From Gnetum montanum (taxonomy: Eukaryota > Streptophyta > Gnetopsida > Gnetales > Gnetaceae): a stretch of DNA of 48,170 bases. The stretch lies in assembly GCA_015680685.1 (NCBI GenBank), contig MNCI01011353.1, forward strand, positions 1-48,170, given 5' to 3'. The position numbers were made by a program, and so were the translations under genes. The notes beneath the pieces were generated by a model that saw only the letters and a list, made by a program, of their open reading frames with translations, searched no databases and was not told the DNA's origin. Shown in pieces: positions 10,581 through 20,456 of this stretch. How positions within the stretch are numbered: position 1 is the stretch's first letter; each line of letters opens with the position of its first letter.

Positions 10581-11290
10581 TTTCAACTTAGTCATGGGGG
10601 GAGATGGCCACCTATGCTAACTGTTCTAGGCCCTTAGTTCTTTTTGAATTTTTTTTTACACATATTTTATTTTACACATTCTTTCAACTTTATTATTTTT
10701 TTTTACACCATCGTTCATATTTTTACTATTTCATTATTTGCTTAATTACTTTTATTCATCATCCAATAAGTGTTCATGATGGTGGATTGAATTATACCAT
10801 ATTGATTACTATTGTTTGGTTTTTACCTTTGAATTGTGATGTTGATGTTAAGGTATGGTTCTTTTGGTAAAATAGGCAATAAGTCCACACCGCCCACTCA
10901 TCCATATAACTCTATGGTCTCCTTTGGCTTGGAAATGTATAGTCCCTTTTTTCTAGGTAAAATTTTAATGAATTGGCGACTAGGTACTTTTCAAACCAAG
11001 AAAAGACTCAAAGGATGAAATGAATGTGACTTCAAGGGAATTCAATGCATTTGTGCTAGCCATTCTCTTGGGTGCCTGGATGATTTTTCTTGGGTTTTCC
11101 ACCATTCTAACATTGATCAAAAATTGGGAAGCTGAGTGAATAAAAATAAGTCTTTGCATGGTGTGGTTCTCATGCAAAAAAAAAAACAACAGAAAAAGAG
11201 AGTGAGAATTCAAAGCACATCTCTTATACATAATAAAGTAATATGGACTACAAGAACTGGTTATGAAATTGAAAAGATATGTTACCCATG
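10581..11290 (+). other. 3' noncoding part of element A, first purine-tract-like block
   Basis: It begins with AGTCATGGGGGGAG at 10590-10603, similar to the 3' purine tract of this element, then a T-rich stretch (10629-10760). Placing a G-rich tract right after pol is common in plant gypsy elements with long 3' noncoding regions. I see no convincing env-like frame: the 88-codon frame at 10604 is a T-rich low-complexity translation. Confidence 0.5.
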
Positions 11291-11639
11291 TGATGAGTGG
11301 CGAGGTACCCCTACACTCAACCATACGAAACGAGCATCACACGCGCGATCCGGTCGAACTCCGCAGATGGACTAGTTGTGGCACCTAGATAGTTAGCCTT
11401 AGGTCGCAGTTCGTTGTCTTCCCATCTAGACTAGTTTTGCATATGTCACGTATGGTTTAGTCTAGATGAGGTGTATGATGTGTTCTAATTCTAATGCTAC
11501 TCCTGATGGCAGTGGAAAATAATATTTAACTAAATCTAAGCTAAGAGGAAAAGGGTAAGAAAATCTAATCTAGCCTAAGTGCGACGAGCAACCGATTCCT
11601 TGATCAACCGTACACATCTTGGACTTCGTGCACGACTGC

Positions 11640-11765
11640 CACTGGGACTACCAAGCATAGGCCTAGGTACGCCACTGGGTTTACCAAGCACAGACCCCAA
11701 ATATGCCACTGGGTTACCAAGTGTAGATCCCCTTAGCTACACCACTGGGCTACCAAGCAGTCACA
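11640..11765. repeat. Four-copy tandem repeat of about 34 bp in the solo LTR
   Basis: Units begin GCCACTGGG and continue with CTACCAAGC or a close variant (starts near 11637, 11671, 11705, 11741). The copy at 19443 has only two units (about 19787 and 19821), which accounts for much of its shorter length. A second duplication in this LTR repeats 'GAGTAACCGATTCCTT...CGTACAC' and 'GCTCGTA.TTAAGTCGTACTCA'. Confidence 0.8.
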
Positions 11766-12157
11766 CTTAAATGCTCGTAATCAAGTCGTACTCATTCCGC
11801 TTCTAGGATTTTAAGGGTGAGAAACTAATCGCGATGAGTAACCGATTCCTTAACTAGCCGTACACACCCGTAGATGCTCGTAGTTAAGTCGTACTCACAC
11901 CGCTCTATGAAAGCAATAAATAACATTAAATAACTAACAAATAAATAAACTAAGTGAATGCTGCAATGATGAAGTAATCTCGATATTTATTGCCGATCAT
12001 GTGCGTGTCCAAGTACGGCACACCCGAATAAAGACACTGTACAATCACATTCACCACACTGCAGGTAGACACGGGAAAAATTCTAACTTTGGAGGGATCA
12101 AACTGCCAGAGCTTCGCTACACTAAAACTAGGATCCTTAAACAAGGGAGAGCTGCCT

Positions 12158-12246
12158 CTTATTTATAGACATGGCAGCAGACTGCGATATCGCGGGGGAT
12201 GTGATATCGCGTCAGCTGCGATATCGCGTACGCAATATCGCAGCCG
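12158..12246 (-). promoter_or_regulatory. LTR promoter core: TATA box plus GCGATATCGC array
   Basis: Minus-strand TATAAATAAG (12158-12167). Directly upstream (12183-12246) there are four GATATC/AATATC cores, three inside GCGATATCGC-type 10-bp palindromes. This is the most regular copy of the array. Spacing to the AATAAA at 11986 is about 170 bp, matching the other LTRs. Confidence 0.7.
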
Positions 12247-12266
12247 ATGAAAACCGCGTCTCATCA

Positions 12267-13431
12267 CCATGTCTGAAGGTTCTCTCTAATTAAGGCCCTT
12301 TCTCACTTCCTCTTTCTTCATCTCGCTCTCTTTGGAATGGTGGTAACTTTTTGTGGAAGAATTTTTGTTACTTTGGGATGAGTTCTACTTAGTCACATTA
12401 ACCATAAAGTACATAAGAGGCTTTATACAACCTTGTTCTTGGGATTCCATTTCATTCTCTCCTATCCATATTTCTTTCCATTTTCCACCTCATTGCTAGT
12501 TTTATCATTAGTTCGTTCTAGGTTGATGCATTATTTTTCTTTAGTGAATTCTTGTGGGTAAGTTTTTAACTCTTTCTTCCAAATAACATTCCTAGAGCCT
12601 GTAGACTCTTTGGTTTGTGGGTTTATCAGGGCATAAAAGGCATGAGCCTACTTTGGGGAGGAACCACTAATATTTATTTTGGTGTGATTGTTAACTTCTT
12701 TCCTTTAAACATTTTTTGCAATTAATCATTTCTTCTTTCATTCCCATCTATGACATCCATTTTATTGGCATTACTGTTGATATTTTTCATCTTTCTTGTT
12801 CCTCATGTTTTTCCATCTTATAGCTACTAGAGGTTCGATCTTAGTCATGGGGGTCCTGGCACAAATTTTTCAATTTTTTCCATTTTACTAATTTCCTAAC
12901 CCCTACACCTTGGTTAGTTGCCAATCATAAATCTTCAAACCAATTTCTGCCATACCCACAACTCAGCCAATGTGCTTTATATCGAGGCAAGGTATCAACT
13001 ACATTATGGATTATCTATCCTTGCTCATTTGTGACTGTGTTGTATGTGCAGATGACAATCATACAAACAATGGACTTGGCTTGGAGGAAGCACTTAGCAT
13101 GGACTAGAACTAGAGCATTTACAAAAGGAGAAAGTTTGGTGGCATGGCTATGGATAAACAATGGAAGGCATAATCTTAGCATTGGTGGCAACACGCTCCA
13201 TCTTCTTTCTCTCTTTCTTTTTCTCTTCAAGCTACCAAATAAAGGCTTGGATGTCATTTATGTACAAGTGTTCACCACAATGTTCATGAACACTAGTGTT
13301 GTAATATGCTTATTGATCTGTTCATTGGGCATGTTGAGTCTATCATCCCATTCAACCATTTGTTGTCAATTAGTTAATAATCTCATTCCTTCCCAGTATT
13401 TTGAAAGGAACTCGAGGATGAGTTTTCATTT
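12267..13431 (+). other. 3' noncoding region of element A
   Basis: No recognisable gene. A second G-rich block AGTCATGGGGGTC lies at 12843-12855. The 138-codon plus frame at 13031-13447 runs into the purine tract and matches nothing I know; an untranslated region is the simpler reading. Confidence 0.5.
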
Positions 13432-13444
13432 AGTCGTGGGGGTA
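13432..13444 (+). promoter_or_regulatory. 3' purine tract of element A
   Basis: AGTCGTGGGGGTA directly precedes the 3' LTR, which starts TGATG. The identical 13-mer precedes the 3' LTR of element B on the minus strand (20290-20302). The position fits the plus-strand primer of an LTR retrotransposon. Confidence 0.75.
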
Positions 13445-14416
13445 TGATGAAGCAGTTACTCTAATTATTAGAGTGGTTATTATTAGAGCAGTTACTCTAA
13501 TAATTAGAGTAGTTATTATTGGAGTGATTACTCTAATTATTAGATGAGTTATTATTGGAGTGATTACTCTAATAATTAGAGTGATTATTATTGAAACAGT
13601 TATTTTAATTATTAGAGTGGTTACTCTAATTATTAGAGTAGTTACTCCTAAGTCTATAAATACAGTGCCCAGGCACATAATTGAAAAAAGGAAATCTTTT
13701 AGTAGTCAAGTAGCAAAACGTTTGTAGTCTATTTGAAGGTTAGAGTATTTTCCATGTGCTCACAGTAGGAGGTCAAGGTATGGATGGATCTTTATTCAAG
13801 CATTGTGTACCTAAGCACATCTTGTGTATGGCAATAAAGACGAGCTCTTTGATTCATCCTTGCAGTACTTGAGATTTTTTTTCTTACACATTTCTTTTAT
13901 TTTATTTTCTTATCCATTTATTTTATTTTATACACTTTACATTTCTATTATTAGCATAACAATTCAATTTAATCAATTAAGCAAATTGTTAAATTACACT
14001 CACTACGATCACTTCAAGCATGTGTGTAACACTTGGTAACCAAGTAACGATTAGTGTTTCGTAATCTCAGTAGTGTTGCACTGGTTTAGAATGTGTATGG
14101 CAAGTGAAAATAGATACTAGTGTTAGGATTAGTTAAAGCCTAGTTAATCAGTAGTTAAGTTAAATTAGTCACTTAGTTATCTTTCTCTCCTCCCTTATTA
14201 GTAGTAGGACATAAAAACATAAAAGTTATAAAAATCATATGCCTCAAGCTTAATGATACAATCATGACATACAGGTAAGCTTAGGAAGACAACGATCAAC
14301 AAACCTATCCTTATTCCACAAGGGCACATAAGTACTTAGTCTTTGGAGTTTGACCAGATCATGTGTGAACGCTCGTATTCATATGGTTGAGTGTAGGGGT
14401 GCCTCGCCACTCATTA
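13445..14416 (+). repeat. Full-length 3' LTR of element A
   Basis: It starts TGATG at 13445 and ends CATTA at 14416 (972 bp, against 976 bp for the solo LTR). Architecture: palindromic 36-bp array (13451-13650), TATAAATA at 13655-13662, AATAAA at 13833-13838, then a U5 part shared with 4551-4907. The blocks around 'TCTTTATTC' and 'GGCAATAAA' align with the minus-strand LTRs, so the two LTR types share ancestry despite different U3 parts. The following 5 bp are GTATG; the partner duplication is lost with the 5' LTR truncation. Confidence 0.88.
13451..13662 (+). promoter_or_regulatory. LTR promoter core: 36-bp palindromic array plus TATA box
   Basis: About five units of roughly 36 bp, several containing ACTCTAATTATTAGAGT or a close variant (8-bp perfect arms around one base). 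They end just before TATAAATA (13655-13662). This array occupies the same U3 position that GATATC palindromes occupy in the other LTRs, but its sequence is unrelated. Confidence 0.75.
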
Positions 14417-16615
14417 GTATGGAAGGCTATAATGAGGTTATGAGGTTGGGCTCAAGCAATGATGTTAGATGGAGGGTTTTGGTACAAGCACTTTTGATAT
14501 ATTAGGACAAACTCACCAAATCTTGTAAATTGAGGTTACATGATGACTTTCTTTCATAATAAATGACACCCTTGTAATTTCTCAAAGCTACATCCTTCAA
14601 ACACAACTCTAAGAGGAGGATACGAAAAGTAAGCAAATAGAACATTGTACAACATTACAATGCATAAAGGCCACATAGAAGGATAAAACTAAGCTCCCTA
14701 GGTCACCAATGTTGCTAGTTTAAGGCCGTGGTGGGTCATAATACTAGATTAAGGCACTAGTAGGCCATGATGCCAGTTTAAGACCTTAGTAAGTTGTGGT
14801 GCTAGTTTAACGTCATAGTAGGTTGTGGTGCTAGTTTAAGGCCTTTGTAGGTTGTATTGTTAATTTAAGACCTTGGTAGGCTATATAAAGATATCCTTCT
14901 GTCATGTAAGCTCATTTATTATAGGTCATCAAAGTTGTCAACATCTGTCATTCATTGCAACCTATCAACAATGATAAACAATACTACAAACAAACATGTG
15001 AGTGTTAGAAATAATTAGGGCTATATGATGGCTTTAATGTTGCATAACAAGGGTTTGATGTGGTCATTAGTAGACTTAACATCTAGTAAGGAACTTGGTT
15101 TTCATGTGTTTTCTCCTCACCATTGTGGTTTAGATTGAAATATCAGCTAAGGAAACTCCCATGATGCTTTTGGCTTTAACGTAAATGGTCATCTAGCTAT
15201 TTTAAGGGTATTATGGATATAGAGAAAAGTGGTTTTAAGGTCTTGAGATTAAGGCCAACTTGGCCTAACAACATCACAAGAGGGGTTTATTTAGGCTTTA
15301 AGGCTAATCAAGTTTACTTCCTCATCCTCTTAGCTCATCCCTGCAAGATAACATAAGCACATCAAGTGGCACCTATGTAACAAAATGATAAAATATTGAT
15401 AAAACCATTAAAATAATGCTAGCAATAATGCATAAATGAGACAAAATATTGCAACAAATGTCATCAAGCATCCAAGTAATGTCAATAGAGGCTATAAGGC
15501 AATACAAGGTAATGTGAGGTTAAAGACGGTTGAACATGATTACACTTTTGCCAATTTAAGGCCTTAGCAGGCCATGTTGTCAATTTAAGGCCTTGGCAAG
15601 CCATGGTCACATAATGTCAAATGATGATAAAAGATTGTCAAAAGCATATAAAATGATGTTAAATAAGGTCAAACAAGGTTAAAACATAGTGGGGATGACG
15701 CCAAACAAGGTCAAACACGGTAAAGTAGACTACATATTACCCAACATGGTTAATTGAGGTCACATTTTACTAGGTTTAGGCCTTGGTGAACTATTAAATT
15801 GCTAGTTTGAGGTTTTGGCAAGCTATGGGATTAGTAGTTTAAGGCCTTGACAAGCCATGGTTACATGGTGTCAAATGATGGTCAAGAATGATCAAACCCA
15901 TTACCTGACACCAATCAAAGGCTAAACCAAGGTTAAAAATGGTTAATAAAGATTATAAGGGATAAGTTGAAGCAAGAAGGATGAAACAAAGGCCAAATGA
16001 TGGATAATGGGATCACATGAAGGCCAAATAATGATCAAAACCACATAAAATGATGTTAGAAAAGAGGCCTTATTGATGTTAAATGATGGCAAATGATGTT
16101 AAATTATGTGAATCAAGGTCAAAATGATGGAGAATGTAGTTAAATAAGGTTACATAGTGCTAGTTTTAGGCCTTGGCGGTCCATGGTGGGAATATATAGA
16201 GATAGGTAAATGAAATTAGTATGTATTGAATGATAGCAAGGATGTTGAGTAGTATGTTAAGGGACTAGACACAATATAAGATATTGTCAAATAAAGACAT
16301 GATGTAACATAAGTATGAAACAAAGGTTAACAAAATATTTATGTATAATCTATATATAAATAAATAAGAGGATTAATGATGTGGTTGGAGTTGGATAAAT
16401 ATATAAGTATAGAGTAAAGACACAATAGACAATAATAAAAATAGATAGTAATAGGTACGATGTAGGATGTAAGTATAATTTAGAGCATTAAAGACATGAT
16501 ATATACGTGTAGGGGAGTAAAATATAGAGAGGGAAACTAGTATAAGCATGTATCATATAAGAATATAAAATAGAGGTATAAGTAGTAGTAGTATTATTTT
16601 TTTACTTATTTATTT
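14417..16615. repeat. Repeat family X: 29-bp array and dispersed GGCC-rich units
   Basis: Six 29-bp units in exact register start at 14715, 14744, 14773, 14802, 14831 and 14860. The consensus is about CTAGTTTAAGGCC-TTGGTAGG plus eight bases. Isolated units recur near 15555, 15590, 15775, 15835 and 16160. A block CATCCTTCAAACACAACTC at 14591 recurs at 34410, so this is one copy of a dispersed element. Between units the DNA is rich in short GATG/GGTCAAA repeats. No coding frame is supported. Confidence 0.75.
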
Positions 16616-17870
16616 AATTATTGTATTTTGTTGCCGGTTACAAGGGTGAAGAGCAGTATCGTTGCACTTGGAAGAGCAGTGGATTTGCAGAGGGCAGTAG
16701 CGGTCCATGGAGATGGGTGATGGCATGAAGGGTGGGACAGCCTGCGCAACGGAGCAACGGCTTGACAAGCCAGCACAACATTCAGGGTCTCACGTTGCTG
16801 GCAGCGACAGAGGTGGCACCGTGTGCTCAAGGGTTTCCAGGCACGGGGTTGTAGGATGGTGCACCAGGACTGTGGCTGCGTAGCCCGCTGCGGGGCCTAT
16901 GCAGTGCCCATCAGGGTTTAATTTTTTATTTTTCTTATTCGATGTAGGGTAGGACCAAACCCTAGTGGATTTGTCGTCAATGGAAGCAGCAGAACAGAGG
17001 ATTTGGTGGTAGAGGCAGTCGTTGGTGGCAAGATGCAGGTCGTTGATGGTGCAGAGCCCCAAGATGTGGTGATGGATGTGTGGTATCCACGCTGGTTCCA
17101 CGCTGACTAGCATGGATGGATTTCGCCGCATTTGTGACATCCACGCTGGTTCCATGCTAGCCTGAAGCCGCATCAGATTTGTGGCTTCCATGCTGACCAA
17201 CGTGGATCCGGCATGGATGGATGGTGAGGATTTTGAACGCTCCTGGAGATTTGAGGACCACAACAGCGGTGGTGTGGGTTTTCCTGCCATGAATGTCGGT
17301 TTTAAAGGTAGGGAAAGGTTTCTAACCGTTGCGGCAAAGGAATCAACAAATCTGGGCATGGCCGCAAAGGTGACTTTAGGTCAGGGTGTGGCGGTAGGTG
17401 AGGGTTTCAATGGCCAGGAGGGTTGGGACGACTTTCATGGCATCAAGCGTTCGCCTGCATCTACGATGGCGGCAATGGAGCGTTAGTTTTCTGGGATCTG
17501 TGAAGGTAGGTTTCAAGGATTGACGCGGCTTTGGGACTGGGCGTGTCTTCTGGAATTTGCATTGATCCTCACAAGGCTGTGCCACCCAACAGGCCATTTT
17601 TGTTACGGGCCTGCATAGAGGCAGGTGATCAGAAGGGCACCATTAGCAATGATCCATGGCGGCACAAAGAGTTAGGGTGTCACAGAGAGCAGTGACCATG
17701 GCTACGATGGCTTGCCTTGGTGGTTCGGTGGTTCGGTGACCCATGACTATGCTATGGGCTGCAGTGCGGTGGCCCAGTTCACTGGCCCACGCGGCCCAAG
17801 TGGGCCTGTGTAGGGGAACGCAAGCAAGGGGAACGGTGCCAGTGCTAGGGTTGATGTTACTACACATCTA
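16616..17870. other. GC-rich island, function unknown
   Basis: Base composition jumps abruptly to clearly GC-rich compared with both flanks. The longest frame is 189 codons on the minus strand (17359-16790), with repeated 'SMEPAWM'-like segments caused by a DNA repeat: CCACGCTGGTTCCA occurs near 17089 and 17142, with a related copy near 17188. A 101-codon plus frame overlaps it at 17181-17486. I recognise neither product, and overlapping open frames are expected in GC-rich DNA. It could be a mobile-element leader, a host CpG island or transferred DNA. Confidence 0.45.
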
Positions 17871-18064
17871 TTTGTTTTTTTTTTAAATTAAGTTAAATAT
17901 CAAACTCTCTTGCACTTTGATATTTTACTCATGTTGTGGGTTTTACATGAATCTAATTTAAGCTGTCCAAGGTGCTGCAAAATGCCCTACACGGAATGAG
18001 CATTGCATGTGCATTATGTGAGCATCAATGGCATAAATGAATAAACAAGAATTAGAATATCTGT
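17871..18064. other. AT-rich spacer 3' of the phosphatase pseudogene
   Basis: Nothing recognisable except a T-run at 17874-17884. If the pseudogene is a retrocopy, its 3' untranslated part could lie here; I see no clear poly-A tail. Confidence 0.35.
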
Positions 18065-18914
18065 AATGTTTGTTATAAAACCATTGAGAATCAACAATTT
18101 TGTTGTCTCTCTCTTGATTACGGTGGCACTGGTAATAATCATGGGTTCTGTTCTTGATGTCAAATAGGGCAACCCAAAGCTTGCTTCTTTGAAAACTAAA
18201 TAATCAAGCTACGGTTCTGTAAGGTTGGTTACAGGACCCTCAATGTTGACGCTGTCCCCAATAGTGATATAACAGGGGCTGAAGGATTATGAACAAATTC
18301 GCAGTTCCCATTTACTATGTTATAAGCTATATTTGAAACACTTTTAGATCTTTCGTGGCATCAACATGGCCAACAAAAACCACATCAACTAGGTAGTTTA
18401 TAAACCAGGATTCAAACTGCATCCACATGGTTTCACCTTCCACGTAGTGATAACTATTGCTATTATACCATGGGAAATAGATGAGAACTATTAACCATAG
18501 AGTCTTTGATCTATTAACCTTTGTGAATTCCTCTTCAACCCATACATATTGAGGAGTATACTTTCTATTAGAGGAGTAAGATGTCGACATAATAATGTAA
18601 GCAAGACCTACAAAGAGAATAGCTTTCCCACCTATTTTTAGATAATGGTGAAGGGTTTGATTTGAGTGGGAAGTTTGACCAAGATCCCCTATTATTTTGA
18701 ATTTATATTGAACATATGGACCTAGTGGTCGTGGCATTGTGAAAGAAAATTCATGAGCTAAGCTTTCATGTTCAATCTTATAAAAATTTTTGGTATTGAA
18801 TTTTAGACCCTTGATAATGGAATAATGAATGAATCCAAATGTGTAGTTATAGAACTTGTATGTTTTGACAGTCACATTCATGCTCTTCTTTATTGTTGTT
18901 ATAGTTGTTTTCAT
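18065..18914 (-). pseudogene. Purple acid phosphatase pseudogene (C-terminal metallophosphatase part)
   Basis: A 195-codon open frame (18914-18327) and its continuation match plant purple acid phosphatases: 'FKIIGDLGQTSHSNQTL' (metal-binding GDxG), 'KYTPQYVWVEEEFTKVNRS', 'WYNSNSYHYVEGET', 'YLVDVVFVGHV', and after frame changes 'YITIGDSVNIEGPV' and 'FDIKNRTHDYYQCHRNQ'. Two metal-site regions (GDxxY and GNHE) are missing: the frame jumps from 'KAILFVG' to 'LAYIIMSTSYSS'. The HxP histidine is Tyr ('IYFP') and the second His of GHxH is Asp ('GHVDA'). The lack of introns suggests a retrocopy with an internal deletion, but exon loss is possible. It cannot be catalytic. Confidence 0.88.
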
Positions 18915-18974
18915 TTATAGACCAGATATCCCTTTTTATCCTCTTCTTTGTTGTTGTTATAGTTGTTTTCATTT
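18883..18974. repeat. 34-bp direct duplication at the pseudogene start
   Basis: CTCTTCTTT(A/G)TTGTTGTTAT and the next 15 bases occur at 18883-18916 and 18941-18974 with one difference. The first ATG of the 195-codon frame lies inside it, so that start is not the native phosphatase start. Confidence 0.85.
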
Positions 18975-19442
18975 GACAACAAAGGCCACAATGACCATGT
19001 ATTATTCATGTTGTTGTATGTTGCATAGTGCAACTATGGTCATAGACATATGGACATTTGACATTCTTTGATTATTGTCACACAATATGATTGCAACTAT
19101 GTGTTAGTTTTAAATATTTATGTTTTAAATATTTCATATAAACATAGATGGTAAATGTAATAAGGCCAAAAACTAAAACTAGTAGATGAAAGTGTGACAT
19201 ATTGATAATTGTAAACCAAGGTAGACGCATATAAGTAAACTCACATATGATGCTATCAAGTAAATTAGCAATGATGTTGATATAGGGACAAAAAGAAGAG
19301 TTTATTATGCTCACCATTTTTTAGGTCCTAGCAAGCCATAAGGTTGCCAATTTTTTGCCATGATAGGCCATAGTGTTAGTTTTAGGCCTCAATGAGCCAT
19401 ATTGCTAGTTTAAAGCCATAATGGCCCATAGTCCATACTTGC
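18975..19442. other. Spacer ending in family X units
   Basis: AT-rich with no supported gene to about 19320. From 19321 to 19435 there are family X units (TTTAGG.CTCAATGAGCCATATTG, TTTAAAGCCATAATGGCCCAT). These abut the left end of the B 3' LTR, so B probably inserted beside or into family X DNA. Confidence 0.5.
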
Positions 19443-20289
19443 AGATGAGTGGCGAGATACCCCTACACTCAACCATACGAATACGAGTGTTTTCGTGCAC
19501 GATCCAGTCGAACTCCGCAGACAGACTAGTTGTAGCACCTAGACAATTAGCCTTAGGTCGCAGTTCGTTGTCTTCCCACTTGGACTAGTATTATATTTGT
19601 CACGTATGGTTTAGTTCAGAGTGAGGTGTACGATGTGGTTCCTAATCTAATGCTACTCCTGAAGATAATGGAATATAAGATTAACTAAGCTTGGAGGAAA
19701 AGGGTGAGAAAATCTAAACTAGCCTAAGTGCGATGAACATCCATTCCTTAATCATCCATACACATCTTGGACCTCGTGCGCGACTACCATTGGGATTACC
19801 AAGCGCAGGGCCTAGGTACACCACTGGGTACAAAGTAGTCACACTTAAATGCTTGTGATTAAGTCATACTCATTCTGCGTTTCTAAGAGATAAGGATAAG
19901 AAAAATTAACTAAGAAAATAATAAATAATAATTAAATAAATAAATAAATAACAAAATGAATGCTTCATTGATGAAGTAATCTTGATCTTTATTTTCGGTC
20001 ATGTGCATGTCCAAGTATGTCACACTCGAATAAAGGATGTCGTACAATTACATTCACCACACTGTGGGCATACACTAGAAAATAATCTATATCTGGAGGG
20101 ATCAAACTACTAGAGTCTAGCTACAATCTAACTCTATTATATGGAAAAAGGGAGAGCCGCCTCTTATTTATAGAACTGGTAGTAGGCTGCAATATCGTGT
20201 ACGTGATATTGCAGGGAAAGATATGATATTGTGTATGCGATATCGTGGCCCATGCGATATTGCGGCAGACGCGATATCGCATCCCATCA
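19443..20289 (-). repeat. 3' LTR of element B
   Basis: 847 bp, closely matching the solo LTR at 11291-12266, with fewer CACTGGG units. Its right end CATCA (20285-20289) follows the purine tract in element sense. The left end reads AGATGAG where TGATGAG is expected. TATA box 20163-20172; minus-strand AATAAA 19988-19993. No primer site lies on its left, which identifies it as the 3' LTR. Confidence 0.88.
20163..20285 (-). promoter_or_regulatory. LTR promoter core: TATA box plus GATATC array
   Basis: Minus-strand TATAAATAAG at 20163-20172 with five or more ATATCG/GATATT palindrome variants between 20187 and 20285. The last one, GCGATATCGC, is perfect. The array is longer and more eroded than that of the solo LTR. 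Confidence 0.65.
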
Positions 20290-20302
20290 TACCCCCACGA
20301 CT
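20290..20302 (-). promoter_or_regulatory. 3' purine tract of element B
   Basis: The minus strand reads AGTCGTGGGGGTA immediately before the LTR start TGATG, identical to the tract of element A. Confidence 0.75.
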
Positions 20303-20456
20303 GAATAAAAATGCATCCTTGAGTTACAGTGATTACATAGTGGATAGGTATGGGATTATTAGATGGAAAAAGAAATGGGATGATGTCGTAGTGTAGGAAG
20401 AAAACAAAATAAAGACACAACACATAGAATATGCTACAATTACAAAAATTTGGAAC

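Larger units (their letters stand above)
11291..12266 (-). repeat. Solo LTR (minus strand) with 5-bp target duplication
   Basis: A complete LTR of 976 bp with TGATG at 11291 and CATCA ending at 12266. It is flanked by a perfect direct repeat CCATG (11286-11290 and 12267-12271), and neither a primer site nor a purine tract adjoins it. This is the signature of LTR-LTR recombination after insertion into element A. It carries a TATA box (12158-12167), GATATC array (12183-12246), minus-strand AATAAA (11986-11991) and internal tandem repeats. It is closely related to 19443-20289 and 27309-27556. Confidence 0.93.
4551..14416 (+). mobile_element. Element A: degenerate plus-strand Ty3/gypsy retrotransposon
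   Basis: The order is truncated 5' LTR (4551-4907), primer-site remnant (4908-4920), gag (5038-7555), protease (7556-8063), reverse transcriptase (8440-9320), integrase (9321-about 10580), long 3' noncoding part, purine tract (13432-13444) and full 3' LTR (13445-14416). Protease, RT and integrase in that order identify Ty3/gypsy. All catalytic centres are damaged, RNase H is missing, and a solo LTR (11291-12266) is nested in the 3' part. The tRNA-Asp-type primer site and long 3' noncoding part recall the Tat/Athila side of the family, but I cannot place it firmly. Confidence 0.88.

Noticed and set aside
10604-10870. 88-codon plus-strand frame resembling a membrane protein
   Set aside because: The hydrophobic, Phe/Tyr-rich product is what any T-rich stretch gives; it follows the G-rich block after integrase.
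13031-13447. 138-codon plus-strand frame before the 3' LTR of element A (possible env-like gene)
   Set aside because: It runs into the purine tract and ends inside the LTR start. No signal peptide, domain or conserved pattern is convincing.
13451-13650. Possible CRISPR-like array of palindromic repeats
   Set aside because: Units are directly tandem without unique spacers and lie in an LTR promoter of a plant element.
16790-17359. 189-codon minus-strand open frame in the GC-rich island
   Set aside because: GC-rich DNA yields long open frames by chance. The product is repetitive because of a DNA repeat, overlaps another open frame on the plus strand, and shows no known motif.
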